Assembly: GCF_036226925.1 (NCBI RefSeq)
Contig: NZ_CP109031.1
Location: 4,774,001 to 4,838,000, forward strand
Reading direction: 5' to 3'
DNA: 64,000 nucleotides
Source of the DNA: Streptomyces sp. NBC_00659
Lineage (GTDB): Bacteria > Actinomycetota > Actinomycetes > Streptomycetales > Streptomycetaceae
Numbering within the stretch: position 1 is the stretch's first letter; every line of letters starts with the position of its first letter. Positions 52,071 through 60,301 of this stretch are shown here, in pieces. The translations under genes and the position numbers were made by a program. The notes beneath the pieces were generated by a model. That model saw nothing but the letters and a program-made list of their open reading frames with translations, had not been told where the DNA came from and searched no databases.

Positions 52071-53582
52071 ATGCTGGACATCCCCTCACGAGTACGTGTA
52101 CATGTGGAGACACCGCTAGCGGCGCAGAACGACATGGGGGTTTGCGATGCTATTGAGCAAAACGCACCGGTCGGAAAGCCGGACGTCATGAACGCCCCTC
52201 ACCTTCCGAAAGTGGCCGGAATCGATTCAACGGTTCCTTCGCCCGCACACACTGTCGCGCCGACGCCCGCTCCCACGGACGCCTCGTCGGCCGCCCCGCC
52301 GGCCGGCCCCGGAGCCGCGCTCCAGGACCGTCTCGCGGGCTGGGTCTCGGACCTCACCACGCTCCACGAACTCACCGAGCGTGTCGCCCGCACCGCGACC
52401 CTGGACGACGCGCTCCAGGAACTGCTGCGCGCAGGAGCCGCCCTCGTGGGCGCCCGGCGCGGTCTCGTCGTCATGGAACCCGGCGACGGGCTGGGCCCCG
52501 ACACCACGATCGGCCTCGGCCTCGCCCGGGCCGACCTCGGCCACATCGAGACGGTGCCGCGCAGCTCCATGTCGTACGGGAAGATCCTGGACGGACTGCC
52601 GGGCGGCGAGGGCGAGATCACCCAGCCGGACCTCCTCTCGGAGGACGGGCTCGACCCGCGTCACCGCGAGGTCGCCGCCCGTCTCGGCTACGCCGCCAGT
52701 TACGCGCTGCCGCTGTCCACCGAGGCCGCCGGCCGGCTCGGGGCCGCCGTGTGGCTCTACGACGAACCCGCCGAGCCGGTGGAACGCCAGCGCCACCTCA
52801 TCGGCCTCTACACCCGCCATGCCACCGAGCACCTGGCACGGCTGCTGGAGCTCGAACGCGCGCGGACGTGCGTGACGACGATGTCCGAGGAGCTGCTTCC
52901 CCCACGGCTGCCCCGGATCTCCGGCGTCCAGCTCGCCGCCCGGCACCGCACCGGCCCGCGCGGCGGCGGCGACTGGTACGACGCGCTGCCGCTGCCCGAC
53001 GCCGCGCTCGGCCTCGCGGTCGGCTCCGTCACCGGCTCGGGACCCAGCGCGGTCGCCGCCATGGGCCGGCTGCGGGCTTCCCTGCGGGCCTACGCCGTCA
53101 TGGAGGGCGAGGACCCGGTCGCCGTGCTCTCCGACCTCGAACTGCTGCTGCGGCTGACCGAACCCGCGCGCTCCGCCACCGCCCTGTTCGCGTACTGCGA
53201 GCCCGCCCTGCGCAAGCTCACGCTCGCCGGTGCCGGACACAGCCCGCCCCTGGTGATCGGCCCGCGGCGCACCGAGTTCGTGGAGACCTCCCTGTCCGCG
53301 CCCCTGGGCATGCTCGCCTGCTGGGAGGCGCCGAGCGTCGAACTGACCGCCGAGCCCGGCGAGACCGTCCTGATCTACACCGACGGCCTGCTGCACCGCA
53401 CCGGCGATCCGATGGACCGCGCCTTCGCCCGGCTGCACGCGGCGGCGGCGAGCGTCCCGAGGACGCTGCGCGACGACCCGGGCGCGGTCGCCGACCACGT
53501 GCTGCGCGGTGTGCTTCCGGACGGTCTCGACGAAGCGGACAGCGACGAGGACGTCGTCCTCCTGGCGGCCCGCTTCGAGTGA
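52071..53582 (+). CDS. GAF and PP2C/SpoIIE-type protein, possibly a catalytically impaired phosphatase
   Basis: 503 residues. GAF sensor domain at about 105-255, PP2C (SpoIIE) domain at about 275-500. The first metal site GGGDWYD, IYTDGLL and DEDVVLLAARF are present. Where active members read I-G-D-V-x-G-H-G, this protein reads VGSVTGSGPSA, so the metal-bridging Asp is Ser. Dephosphorylation of an anti-anti-sigma factor, the usual role, is therefore doubtful. ATG 52071 has GGCAGGAC upstream. Confidence 0.9.
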   Translation: MLDIPSRVRVHVETPLAAQNDMGVCDAIEQNAPVGKPDVMNAPHLPKVAGIDSTVPSPAHTVAPTPAPTDASSAAPPAGPGAALQDRLAGWVSDLTTLHELTERVARTATLDDALQELLRAGAALVGARRGLVVMEPGDGLGPDTTIGLGLARADLGHIETVPRSSMSYGKILDGLPGGEGEITQPDLLSEDGLDPRHREVAARLGYAASYALPLSTEAAGRLGAAVWLYDEPAEPVERQRHLIGLYTRHATEHLARLLELERARTCVTTMSEELLPPRLPRISGVQLAARHRTGPRGGGDWYDALPLPDAALGLAVGSVTGSGPSAVAAMGRLRASLRAYAVMEGEDPVAVLSDLELLLRLTEPARSATALFAYCEPALRKLTLAGAGHSPPLVIGPRRTEFVETSLSAPLGMLACWEAPSVELTAEPGETVLIYTDGLLHRTGDPMDRAFARLHAAAASVPRTLRDDPGAVADHVLRGVLPDGLDEADSDEDVVLLAARFE

Positions 53583-53680
53583 GTGGGCTCTCACCCGGTG
53601 TAACAGGTCCTCCGGCCCTGGGCCCCCTTCACTGCGTCCGTACGATGGGGGGGTCCAAAGTCGTATGAAGGAGGCAGACC

Positions 53681-55168
53681 GTGTCGGAGGCGCTCACCCC
53701 GGAGACCCCGGAAGCCGTACTCGACGAAGCCGCTGACGAAGCGGGCGAGGAAGAGCCCATCAAGCAGCGCAAGAACGGCCTGTACCCGGGCGTGTCCGAC
53801 GAGCTGGCCGAGAGCATGAAGTCCGGCTGGGCCGACACCGAGCTGCGGGGCCTGACGCCCATCGCCCAGGCCGAGTACACCGCGGCCCGCCGCGCCGCGC
53901 TGTCCGCGCGCTTCCCGGGCGAGCGTCTGGTGATCCCCGCGGGCAACCTGAAGACCCGCTCGAACGACACGGAGTACCCCTTCCGTGCCTCGGTCGAGTA
54001 CGCGTACCTCACCGGCAACCTCACCGAGGACGGCGTCCTCGTGCTGGAGCCCGCCGCCGAGGGCCACAGGGCGACGATCTACCTGCTGCCGCGCTCCAAC
54101 CGTGAGAACGGCGAGTTCTGGCTGTCCGGGCAGGGCGAGCTGTGGGTCGGCCGCCGCCACTCCCTGGCCGAGGCCGAGCAGCTGTACGGCATCCCCGCCT
54201 CGGACGTCCGCGAGCTGCCGGCCGCGCTGACGGAAGCCACCGGTCCCGTCCGCGTCGTGCGTGGCTACGACGCCGCGATCGAGGCCGCCCTGACCGACAA
54301 GGTCACCCGCGAGCACGACGACGAACTGCGCGTCTTCCTGTCCGAGGCACGGCTCGTCAAGGACGAGTTCGAGGCCGGCGAGCTGCAGAAGGCCGTCGAC
54401 TCCACCGTGCGCGGCTTCGAGGACGTCGTGAAGGTCCTCGACAAGGCCGAGGCCACCAGCGAGCGCTTCATCGAGGGCACCTTCTTCCTGCGCGCGCGGG
54501 TCGAGGGCAACGACATCGGCTACGGCTCGATCTGCGCCTCCGGGCCGCACGCCTGCACGCTGCACTGGGTGCGCAACGACGGCCCGGTCCGCTCCGGCGA
54601 TCTGCTGCTGCTGGACGCGGGCGTGGAGACCCACACCCTCTACACCGCCGACGTCACGCGCACGCTCCCGGTCAACGGCACCTTCACGGAGATCCAGAAG
54701 AAGATCTACGACGCCGTGTACGACGCCCAGGAGGCCGGTATCGCGGCCGTCCTGCCGGGCGCCAAGTACCGCGACTTCCACGACGCCGCCCAGCACGTGC
54801 TGGCCGAGCGTCTCGTCGAGTGGGGGCTCGTCGAAGGCCCCGTCGAGCGCGTCCTGGAGCTCGGCCTCCAGCGCCGCTGGACCCTGCACGGCACCGGCCA
54901 CATGCTCGGCATGGACGTCCACGACTGCGCCGCCGCGCGCACCGAGACGTATGTCGAGGGCACGCTGGAGCCGGGCATGTGCCTGACCGTCGAGCCGGGC
55001 CTGTACTTCCAGGCGGACGACCTGACCGTGCCGGAGGAGTACCGCGGCATCGGCGTCCGGATCGAGGACGACCTCCTCGTCACCGAGGACGGCAGCCGGA
55101 ACCTGTCGGCCGGCCTGCCGCGCCGCTCGGACGAGGTCGAGGCCTGGATGGCGTCCCTCAAGGGCTGA
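53681..55168 (+). CDS. pepP: Aminopeptidase P (Xaa-Pro aminopeptidase)
   Basis: 495-residue metallopeptidase that removes an N-terminal residue before proline. AMP_N domain at about 60-200, pita-bread catalytic domain at about 235-475. Di-metal ligands are visible: Asp in LLLDAGVETH and TADVTRT, His in HGTGHMLGMDVHD, Glu in LTVEPGLYF and Glu in VRIEDDLLVTEDG. Cytoplasmic; Ala/Glu-rich first 25 residues. GTG 53681 follows AAGGAGG. Length matches the family. Confidence 0.96.
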   Translation: MSEALTPETPEAVLDEAADEAGEEEPIKQRKNGLYPGVSDELAESMKSGWADTELRGLTPIAQAEYTAARRAALSARFPGERLVIPAGNLKTRSNDTEYPFRASVEYAYLTGNLTEDGVLVLEPAAEGHRATIYLLPRSNRENGEFWLSGQGELWVGRRHSLAEAEQLYGIPASDVRELPAALTEATGPVRVVRGYDAAIEAALTDKVTREHDDELRVFLSEARLVKDEFEAGELQKAVDSTVRGFEDVVKVLDKAEATSERFIEGTFFLRARVEGNDIGYGSICASGPHACTLHWVRNDGPVRSGDLLLLDAGVETHTLYTADVTRTLPVNGTFTEIQKKIYDAVYDAQEAGIAAVLPGAKYRDFHDAAQHVLAERLVEWGLVEGPVERVLELGLQRRWTLHGTGHMLGMDVHDCAAARTETYVEGTLEPGMCLTVEPGLYFQADDLTVPEEYRGIGVRIEDDLLVTEDGSRNLSAGLPRRSDEVEAWMASLKG

Positions 55169-55379
55169 CGCCGTGCCCGCGAGGGCCGAGGCGAGACCGA
55201 TGGCCGGGCACCTTCCGAGGCGCCCGGCCATCGGTGCGTCCAGGGGCGGCCGCCGGGACCGCGGTGCGTCCAGGATCGGGAGCAGAGGCAGCCTCCGGGC
55301 TCCGGTGTGACCAGGGCGTGTGCGACCCCGCTCGGACTCCGGCCTCCGGTCCGGTGCCGGAGTGGGCCTGGACGGGCCG

Positions 55380-56204
55380 TCAGACGCGCGTGACCGGCAG
55401 CGCGTCCACGAACAGCGCGCCCGCGAGCAGGCCGCCGCTGCCCCGGGGACTCCACCCGCGCGCGTGGAGATCGTCGTCGAGGACAACCAGGCCCGAACGC
55501 CCGGCCTCCGTGGACGTACCCCCCGCTTCGAGCACCCCCCGGGCGCCGGCCTGGACATGGCGGAGGCCATGGGGTCCCGCCGTGTACAGCAGCTCGGTGT
55601 CCTGGAGCGTGGCCATGACCACGAGAAGGGCGTCGAGACGGGCGCACGGTTCGGGCGCGCCGGCCGCGCGGGCGGTGGCGAGCGCGTCCAACGCCCGTCG
55701 CACATGCGGGAATCCGGCACGCGCCTCACCGCGCGCACCGGCCGCGCCGTACGTCGCGGAGACGGACGAGCCGCGGGAGGGCCGCCGCGGTGCCCGCCGG
55801 TCGGTGTGCGCCGCGATCCGCTTGGCCGTCGCGGTGACATCGGCTCCGGTGGCTCCGGGGTCCAGCGCCGCCGCGGCGACCAGCAGCCCGAGAACCCACA
55901 GGGCACCGCGGTGGCCGCCGCCCGTCAGGGCCACCGAGTGCTCGGTGCACCGGCCGATCGAGCCCAGCTCCGCGCGGAGTTCGGGCGTGGCGCGGCCGGT
56001 GCGGCGGGCGGCGGCGGCCATGGCCGCGAGGCCGGGGGTGAGCGCCTTGGCGGACCAGCGCAGGGAGCACAGATCCCGCCGGGTGACCCGGGCACGGAGG
56101 TCACGTGGGTCGGGCAGCCCGGGTTTGGGGGTCAGTTCCAGCTGCCGGGTCAGCGCGGCCACCGCGGCCCGCGCCAGCACCTCGTCGTCCTCGCGGCTGC
56201 TCAT
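55380..56204 (-). CDS. Triphosphoribosyl-dephospho-CoA synthase-like protein (CitG/MdcB family)
   Basis: 274 residues. Family motifs: LELTPKPGLPDPRD near 20, TGGGHRGALWVLGLLVAAA at about 100-118, RAGFPHVRRALDAL, ARLDALLVVMATLQDTELLY, and the C-terminal SPRGSGGLLAGALFVDALP. Known members make the prosthetic group precursor of citrate or malonate decarboxylase/lyase. No such enzyme is encoded nearby, so the role of this stand-alone copy is unclear. ATG 56204 (MSSRED) has AAGGGG upstream. Confidence 0.85.
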   Translation of the reverse strand: MSSREDDEVLARAAVAALTRQLELTPKPGLPDPRDLRARVTRRDLCSLRWSAKALTPGLAAMAAAARRTGRATPELRAELGSIGRCTEHSVALTGGGHRGALWVLGLLVAAAALDPGATGADVTATAKRIAAHTDRRAPRRPSRGSSVSATYGAAGARGEARAGFPHVRRALDALATARAAGAPEPCARLDALLVVMATLQDTELLYTAGPHGLRHVQAGARGVLEAGGTSTEAGRSGLVVLDDDLHARGWSPRGSGGLLAGALFVDALPVTRV

Positions 56205-56468
56205 CGACGTACCCCTTCTCCTGAGGACGCCGGCGGTGAAGGCACCAGATCCGAGTCCGGCCACGTGCGAAGGAAACGTAGACGCGCCGGCTCTCAAGAA
56301 CCTGGGCGCACGCTGTCAGCGACCTGTGAACTCCGGGAGCGGCGAGCGAGAAGCCGCGAACCGGGGCGCGGGTCGCGGAGGCCCCGGCGGATTGCCTCCG
56401 GCAGGGTCGGACGTCGGCGTCGTCAGGAGCGTCAGGCACCACCGGCGCGTCAGGCGTTGTCCGGCGCG

Positions 56469-56924
56469 TCAGGCGGGCAGCAGCGAGGGGGCCGTCTTCC
56501 ACTTGAGGATCTTGTCGAAGCTCACCACCGCACCGCCGCGCCCCGGCTTGTTGCCGATGTGGACGTGGTCGGCGAGCTCGCGGATCAGGCACAGCCCCCG
56601 GCCGTGCTCCGCGTCCTCGCCGGCCTGGCGGAGCAGGGCGCGGGCGTTCCCGGCCGGAAAACCCGGGCCGAAATCGGCGACCTCGATGCGGCACTGGTCG
56701 CCGTCGAGGTAGGCCGTCACGCGATACGCCTCGCAGGAAGAGCCCCGCACGTCGTCCCCGCCGTGTTCGACGGCGTTGGCGCAGGCCTCGGTGAGAGCGA
56801 CGGAGAGGTCGTACGAGATGTCCGGGTCGACACCCGCGCTCTCCATCGTGCCGAGCAACAGGCGTCTGGCGAGCGGAACACTCGCAGCCTCGCGCCGCAG
56901 ATGGAGTGACCACCAGATGCTCAT
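56469..56924 (-). CDS. Anti-sigma-type ATP-binding protein (HATPase_c_2)
   Basis: 151-residue RsbW/SpoIIAB-like GHKL protein. N box VALTEACANAVEHGGDD (about 42-58), G1 DFGPGFP, G2 EHGRGLCLIRELADHVHI. Compact, with no extension. One of two such proteins in the window. Target unknown; no sigma or anti-anti-sigma gene is adjacent. Transcribed away from the copper cluster. Confidence 0.92.
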   Translation of the reverse strand: MSIWWSLHLRREAASVPLARRLLLGTMESAGVDPDISYDLSVALTEACANAVEHGGDDVRGSSCEAYRVTAYLDGDQCRIEVADFGPGFPAGNARALLRQAGEDAEHGRGLCLIRELADHVHIGNKPGRGGAVVSFDKILKWKTAPSLLPA

Positions 56925-57175
56925 GCTCCAGCCTCCCGGCCGCGGCTCGACATACCGTTACGTATTGCCGCAACCACCCGTGCGCAATCGCATACACGAC
57001 GTGATGCCGCCCATACGGCCGACGCGCTCACATGAGGCAGCGGTGTATGCGCGAGCGATCCGACGCCGGACGACGGCCCTTCGGCCGTCCGCCGTCCGGC
57101 GGACGGACCGGTCACAAGCCATCAATCGGACCTGCCGCACGGGGCGTCGGGGCCCAGTGCGATGATGAGCCCGCC

Positions 57176-58018
57176 ATGACTGCCCCCCACCAGCGTTCGG
57201 CGCGTTCCGGAGCAGGTCTCCGGACCCTGAGGGCCGCGGTGTTCGCCGCGGTCTGCGTCGTGCTGGCCGCGGCCGGTCACGGGATCGCCTCCTGCGCCAC
57301 GGTCCCCTTGTGGACGCTGGGCGCCGGCTTCCTCGCGGTCTTCGCGGTCGCCGCGGCGCTGGCGGGCCGCGAACGCACGCTGCCGGGCATCGTGGCGCTT
57401 CTCGCGCTCGGCCAGACCGTGCTGCACACCCTCTTCGGACTCGGCCTGCGGACCGGTACGACGGGCACCGGGTCGTCCATGGGGGCGATGGCTCCCGGGA
57501 TGCCGATGTCCGACGCCACGCTCGTGGCGCGCGCCGCCCGTCTGGTGTGCGGGACGGCCGCGGCGGCGATCAGCCCCGCGCAGGCCATGAAGATCCTCGC
57601 CGACGCGCGGATCGACACGGGCATGACCGGCATGACGTCGTCCATGCACCACGCCTCGGACGCCGTACCCACCGCCGCGGGGACCCCGATGCCGGTGCTG
57701 CCCTCCCTGCCGATGCTGCTCGGCCACGTGCTCGCGGCCGTCGCCGCCGGATGGGTGCTGCGCCATGGCGACCTGGCCCTCCTGCGGCTCATGCGCCTGT
57801 CGGCGCAGGGCGTCACGGAAGCGGCACTCGTGCGCTCCTTGCGGGCCGCCCTGACCCTCGTACGCGCCCTGCGTACGGGACTTCCGGGCGCGCCCGAGAT
57901 CGCGCGCACGCCTCACACCGCGCCGCTCGCGCCCCTCGCTCCACGGACGACCGCTCTTCAGCACACCGTCGTCCGGCGCGGCCCCCCCGCCTCCACCGCG
58001 TTCACCCTCGTCGCCTGA
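57176..58018 (+). CDS. Met/His-rich membrane protein at the head of the copper cluster
   Basis: 280 residues with about five helices (about 17-35, 43-62, 66-88, 112-130 and 180-200). An extracytoplasmic loop is rich in Met and His (SSMGAMAPGMPMSD and TGMTGMTSSMHH), a likely Cu(I)-binding region. The C-terminus is basic and Pro/Ala-rich. Family not recognised beyond its regular position before YcnI/Sco genes in Streptomyces. A role in copper handling is inferred from residues and neighbours. Confidence 0.82.
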   Translation: MTAPHQRSARSGAGLRTLRAAVFAAVCVVLAAAGHGIASCATVPLWTLGAGFLAVFAVAAALAGRERTLPGIVALLALGQTVLHTLFGLGLRTGTTGTGSSMGAMAPGMPMSDATLVARAARLVCGTAAAAISPAQAMKILADARIDTGMTGMTSSMHHASDAVPTAAGTPMPVLPSLPMLLGHVLAAVAAGWVLRHGDLALLRLMRLSAQGVTEAALVRSLRAALTLVRALRTGLPGAPEIARTPHTAPLAPLAPRTTALQHTVVRRGPPASTAFTLVA

Positions 58019-58244
58019 CACGACGCGCCGCTTCACGGAAATCCACGGAATTCCCCGGTCCCCGGAGTCCTCGACTCCACCGGCCGCACGGGGTTCACGG
58101 ACCTTCTCGAAGGGGACGCGGTCGTGCCGCACGCGCGCGTACCCGCCGGGTCCTCCCGGGGTGCCGCTCTCGCCCCTTCCACGGGACACCGAGGCGCACG
58201 CGCGTCCCCTTTGTCACCGGACTGAATGTGGAGTGTCTCCTTCC

Positions 58245-58979
58245 ATGAAGGCTTCTCGTCTCGCCGTCGTCGGCACCGCCGCCGCCACCGCCGTTCTCGC
58301 CCTGTCCGCCCCCGCGTTCGCGCACGTCTCCGTGCAGCCCGAGGGCGTGGCCGCCAAGGGCGGCTACACCGTCGTGAACTTCAAGGTGCCCAACGAGCGC
58401 GACAACGCCTCGACCACCCAGGTCGAGGTCAACCTCCCGGCCGACCACCCGCTGGCCTCCGTCATGCCGCAGCGGCTCGACGGCTGGACCGTGAAGGTCA
58501 CCCGGTCCAAGCTCGACAAGCCGGTCACCGCGCACGGCGAGAAGATCGACGAGGCCGTCACCAAGGTCACCTGGACCGCCGACGGCAAGGGCATCGAGCC
58601 GGGCTTCTTCCAGAAGTTCCCGCTCTCCATCGGCGCGCTGCCCGAGGACACCGACACCCTCGTCTTCAAGGCGATCCAGACGTACTCCGACAAGGAGATC
58701 GTGCGCTGGATCGAGCCGCAGAAGGATGGTGCGGAGGAGCCCGAGCACCCGGCTCCGACGCTCGCGCTCACGGCCGCGACCGAGGGGGGCCATCACGGGT
58801 CCGCCGCCGCGGAGGACGCCTCCCACACGGAGGAGACCGCCGAGCACACCGACGAGGCGGCCTCCGCCACGGACAGCAGCGACACCACCGCGCGCGTACT
58901 CGGCGGCGTGGGCATCCTCGTCGGCCTGGCGGGCGTGGCGTACGGCGTCATGGCCGGCCGGCGGCGTACGAACGCCTGA
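58245..58979 (+). CDS. ycnI: YcnI-family (DUF1775) copper-binding protein
   Basis: 244 residues. Signal peptide at about 1-26 (ends AFA before HVSV), so the mature protein starts with the conserved His that forms the histidine-brace copper site of YcnI. DUF1775 domain at about 27-165 with YTVVNFKVPNERDN and GFFQKFPLSIGALPED. A Glu/Thr/His linker and a C-terminal helix (about 215-235) anchor it in the membrane. It lies between the Met-rich membrane protein and Sco. Confidence 0.93.
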   Translation: MKASRLAVVGTAAATAVLALSAPAFAHVSVQPEGVAAKGGYTVVNFKVPNERDNASTTQVEVNLPADHPLASVMPQRLDGWTVKVTRSKLDKPVTAHGEKIDEAVTKVTWTADGKGIEPGFFQKFPLSIGALPEDTDTLVFKAIQTYSDKEIVRWIEPQKDGAEEPEHPAPTLALTAATEGGHHGSAAAEDASHTEETAEHTDEAASATDSSDTTARVLGGVGILVGLAGVAYGVMAGRRRTNA

Positions 58980-59143
58980 GGTGCCGGCACACACCTGAGG
59001 CACTGAGACACACGCTCCTGGTGGGCACCGGAGGGGCGCGGACGCGGCTCCGTGGACCGGCTTGCGGCCGCACCCGGCCCGGCCCCGCCGCCTCGTCCGC
59101 CCCCCGGTGCCCACCGGAGCGCTCACATCTGGGACATTTTTCT

Positions 59144-59806
59144 ATGCGCAAGAAGACGTACGCGACGGCCGCCCTGTTCGCCGCCGCCGCTCTGACCCTC
59201 TCCGCCTGCGGCAGTGGCGACGACAGCAACGCCGCCAACGGCCCGGTCGCCGCCGTGTCCGCCGAGGCCGGCTCCGCCAAGGCCGCGACGGTCCTGGACA
59301 ACCCGTTCGAGAAGCCGGACCTCGTGCTCACCGACACGACCGGCAAGAAGTACGACCTGCGCGCGGAGACCAAGGGCCGTCCCACGCTCGTCTACTTCGG
59401 CTACACCCACTGCCCCGACTTCTGCCCCCTGACGATGAACAACCTCGCCGTCGCCAAGAAGCAGCTCCCGAAGGCCGAACAGGACAAGCTGCGCGTCGTG
59501 TTCGTCACCACCGACCCGGCCCGCGACACACCCGCCGCGCTCGGCACCTGGCTCAAGGGCATCGACCCCGACTTCGTCGGCCTGACCGGCGACTTCGCCA
59601 CGATCCAGGCCGGTGCCCGTCGCCTCGGCATCACCATCGAGCCGACGACCAAGGACAAGAACGGCAAGACCGTCTCCGTGCACGGCACCCAGGTCATCGC
59701 CTTCTCGCCGAAGACCGACGCGGGCTATGTGCTGTACGGCGAGAGCGCCACCGTCGACGACTACACCAAGGACCTGCCCAAGATCGCCGAGGGGAAGACC
59801 CCGTGA
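59144..59806 (+). CDS. sco: Sco-family copper chaperone lipoprotein
   Basis: 220 residues. Lipobox LSAC (Cys22). Thioredoxin fold at about 55-215 with the copper motif YTHCPDFCPLT (CxxxC) and distal His in VSVHGTQ. Sco proteins metallate cytochrome c oxidase; in S. lividans Sco also supports copper delivery for morphological development. Its stop overlaps the next start (GTGA), so it is coupled to the PCuAC gene. ATG 59144 has no good ribosome site. Confidence 0.95.
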   Translation: MRKKTYATAALFAAAALTLSACGSGDDSNAANGPVAAVSAEAGSAKAATVLDNPFEKPDLVLTDTTGKKYDLRAETKGRPTLVYFGYTHCPDFCPLTMNNLAVAKKQLPKAEQDKLRVVFVTTDPARDTPAALGTWLKGIDPDFVGLTGDFATIQAGARRLGITIEPTTKDKNGKTVSVHGTQVIAFSPKTDAGYVLYGESATVDDYTKDLPKIAEGKTP

Positions 59807-60288
59807 GCCGCCGTACGGGCCGCCGCGCGGGACTCCTCGCCGCCTGTTCCCTCGTCCTGACCGCCACCGGGACCCTGGCGGGCTGCGGCTCGGGCGACTC
59901 CTCGTCGTCCCCGGCCGGTCCCGAACTCAAGGTCACCGGCGCCTACATGCCCGCCCCGAACATGGACACCATGGCGGCGGGCTTCTTCACCGTCACCAAC
60001 TCCGGCGGCGCCGACACCCTCACCTCGGTCACCAGCGATCTCTCGGACGACGTGACGATGCACGCGACCGTGGGCGGCGCGATGGAGGAGAAGAAGTCCT
60101 TCGCCGTACCCGCCGAGGGCACCCTGGACTTCGCCAGCGGCGGCAACCACCTCATGTTCGAAAAGCTCACCCACAAGCCCGGACAGGGCGAGAAGGTGTC
60201 CGTGGAACTGCACTTCGCCAAGTCCGGCACGGTCAGGATCTCCATGCCGGTGAAGCCCGCGACATACACGCCGAAGACCGGACGCTGA
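59803..60288 (+). CDS. ecuC: PCu(A)C-type periplasmic copper chaperone (ECuC-like)
   Basis: 161 residues. Lipobox LAGC (Cys28). The PCuAC domain (about 45-150) carries the H(M)x10Mx21HxM-type copper site: VTMHATVGGAMEE and GGNHLMFEKL. It passes Cu(I) to Sco in S. lividans. GTG 59803 overlaps the Sco stop by 4 bp. Confidence 0.93.
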   Translation: MSRRTGRRAGLLAACSLVLTATGTLAGCGSGDSSSSPAGPELKVTGAYMPAPNMDTMAAGFFTVTNSGGADTLTSVTSDLSDDVTMHATVGGAMEEKKSFAVPAEGTLDFASGGNHLMFEKLTHKPGQGEKVSVELHFAKSGTVRISMPVKPATYTPKTGR

Positions 60289-60301
60289 GGGAGGCATCAC
60301 C

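Noticed and set aside
53591..55906. 771-codon minus-strand open frame opposite pepP
   Set aside because: Antisense shadow; the sense frame has all aminopeptidase P metal ligands.
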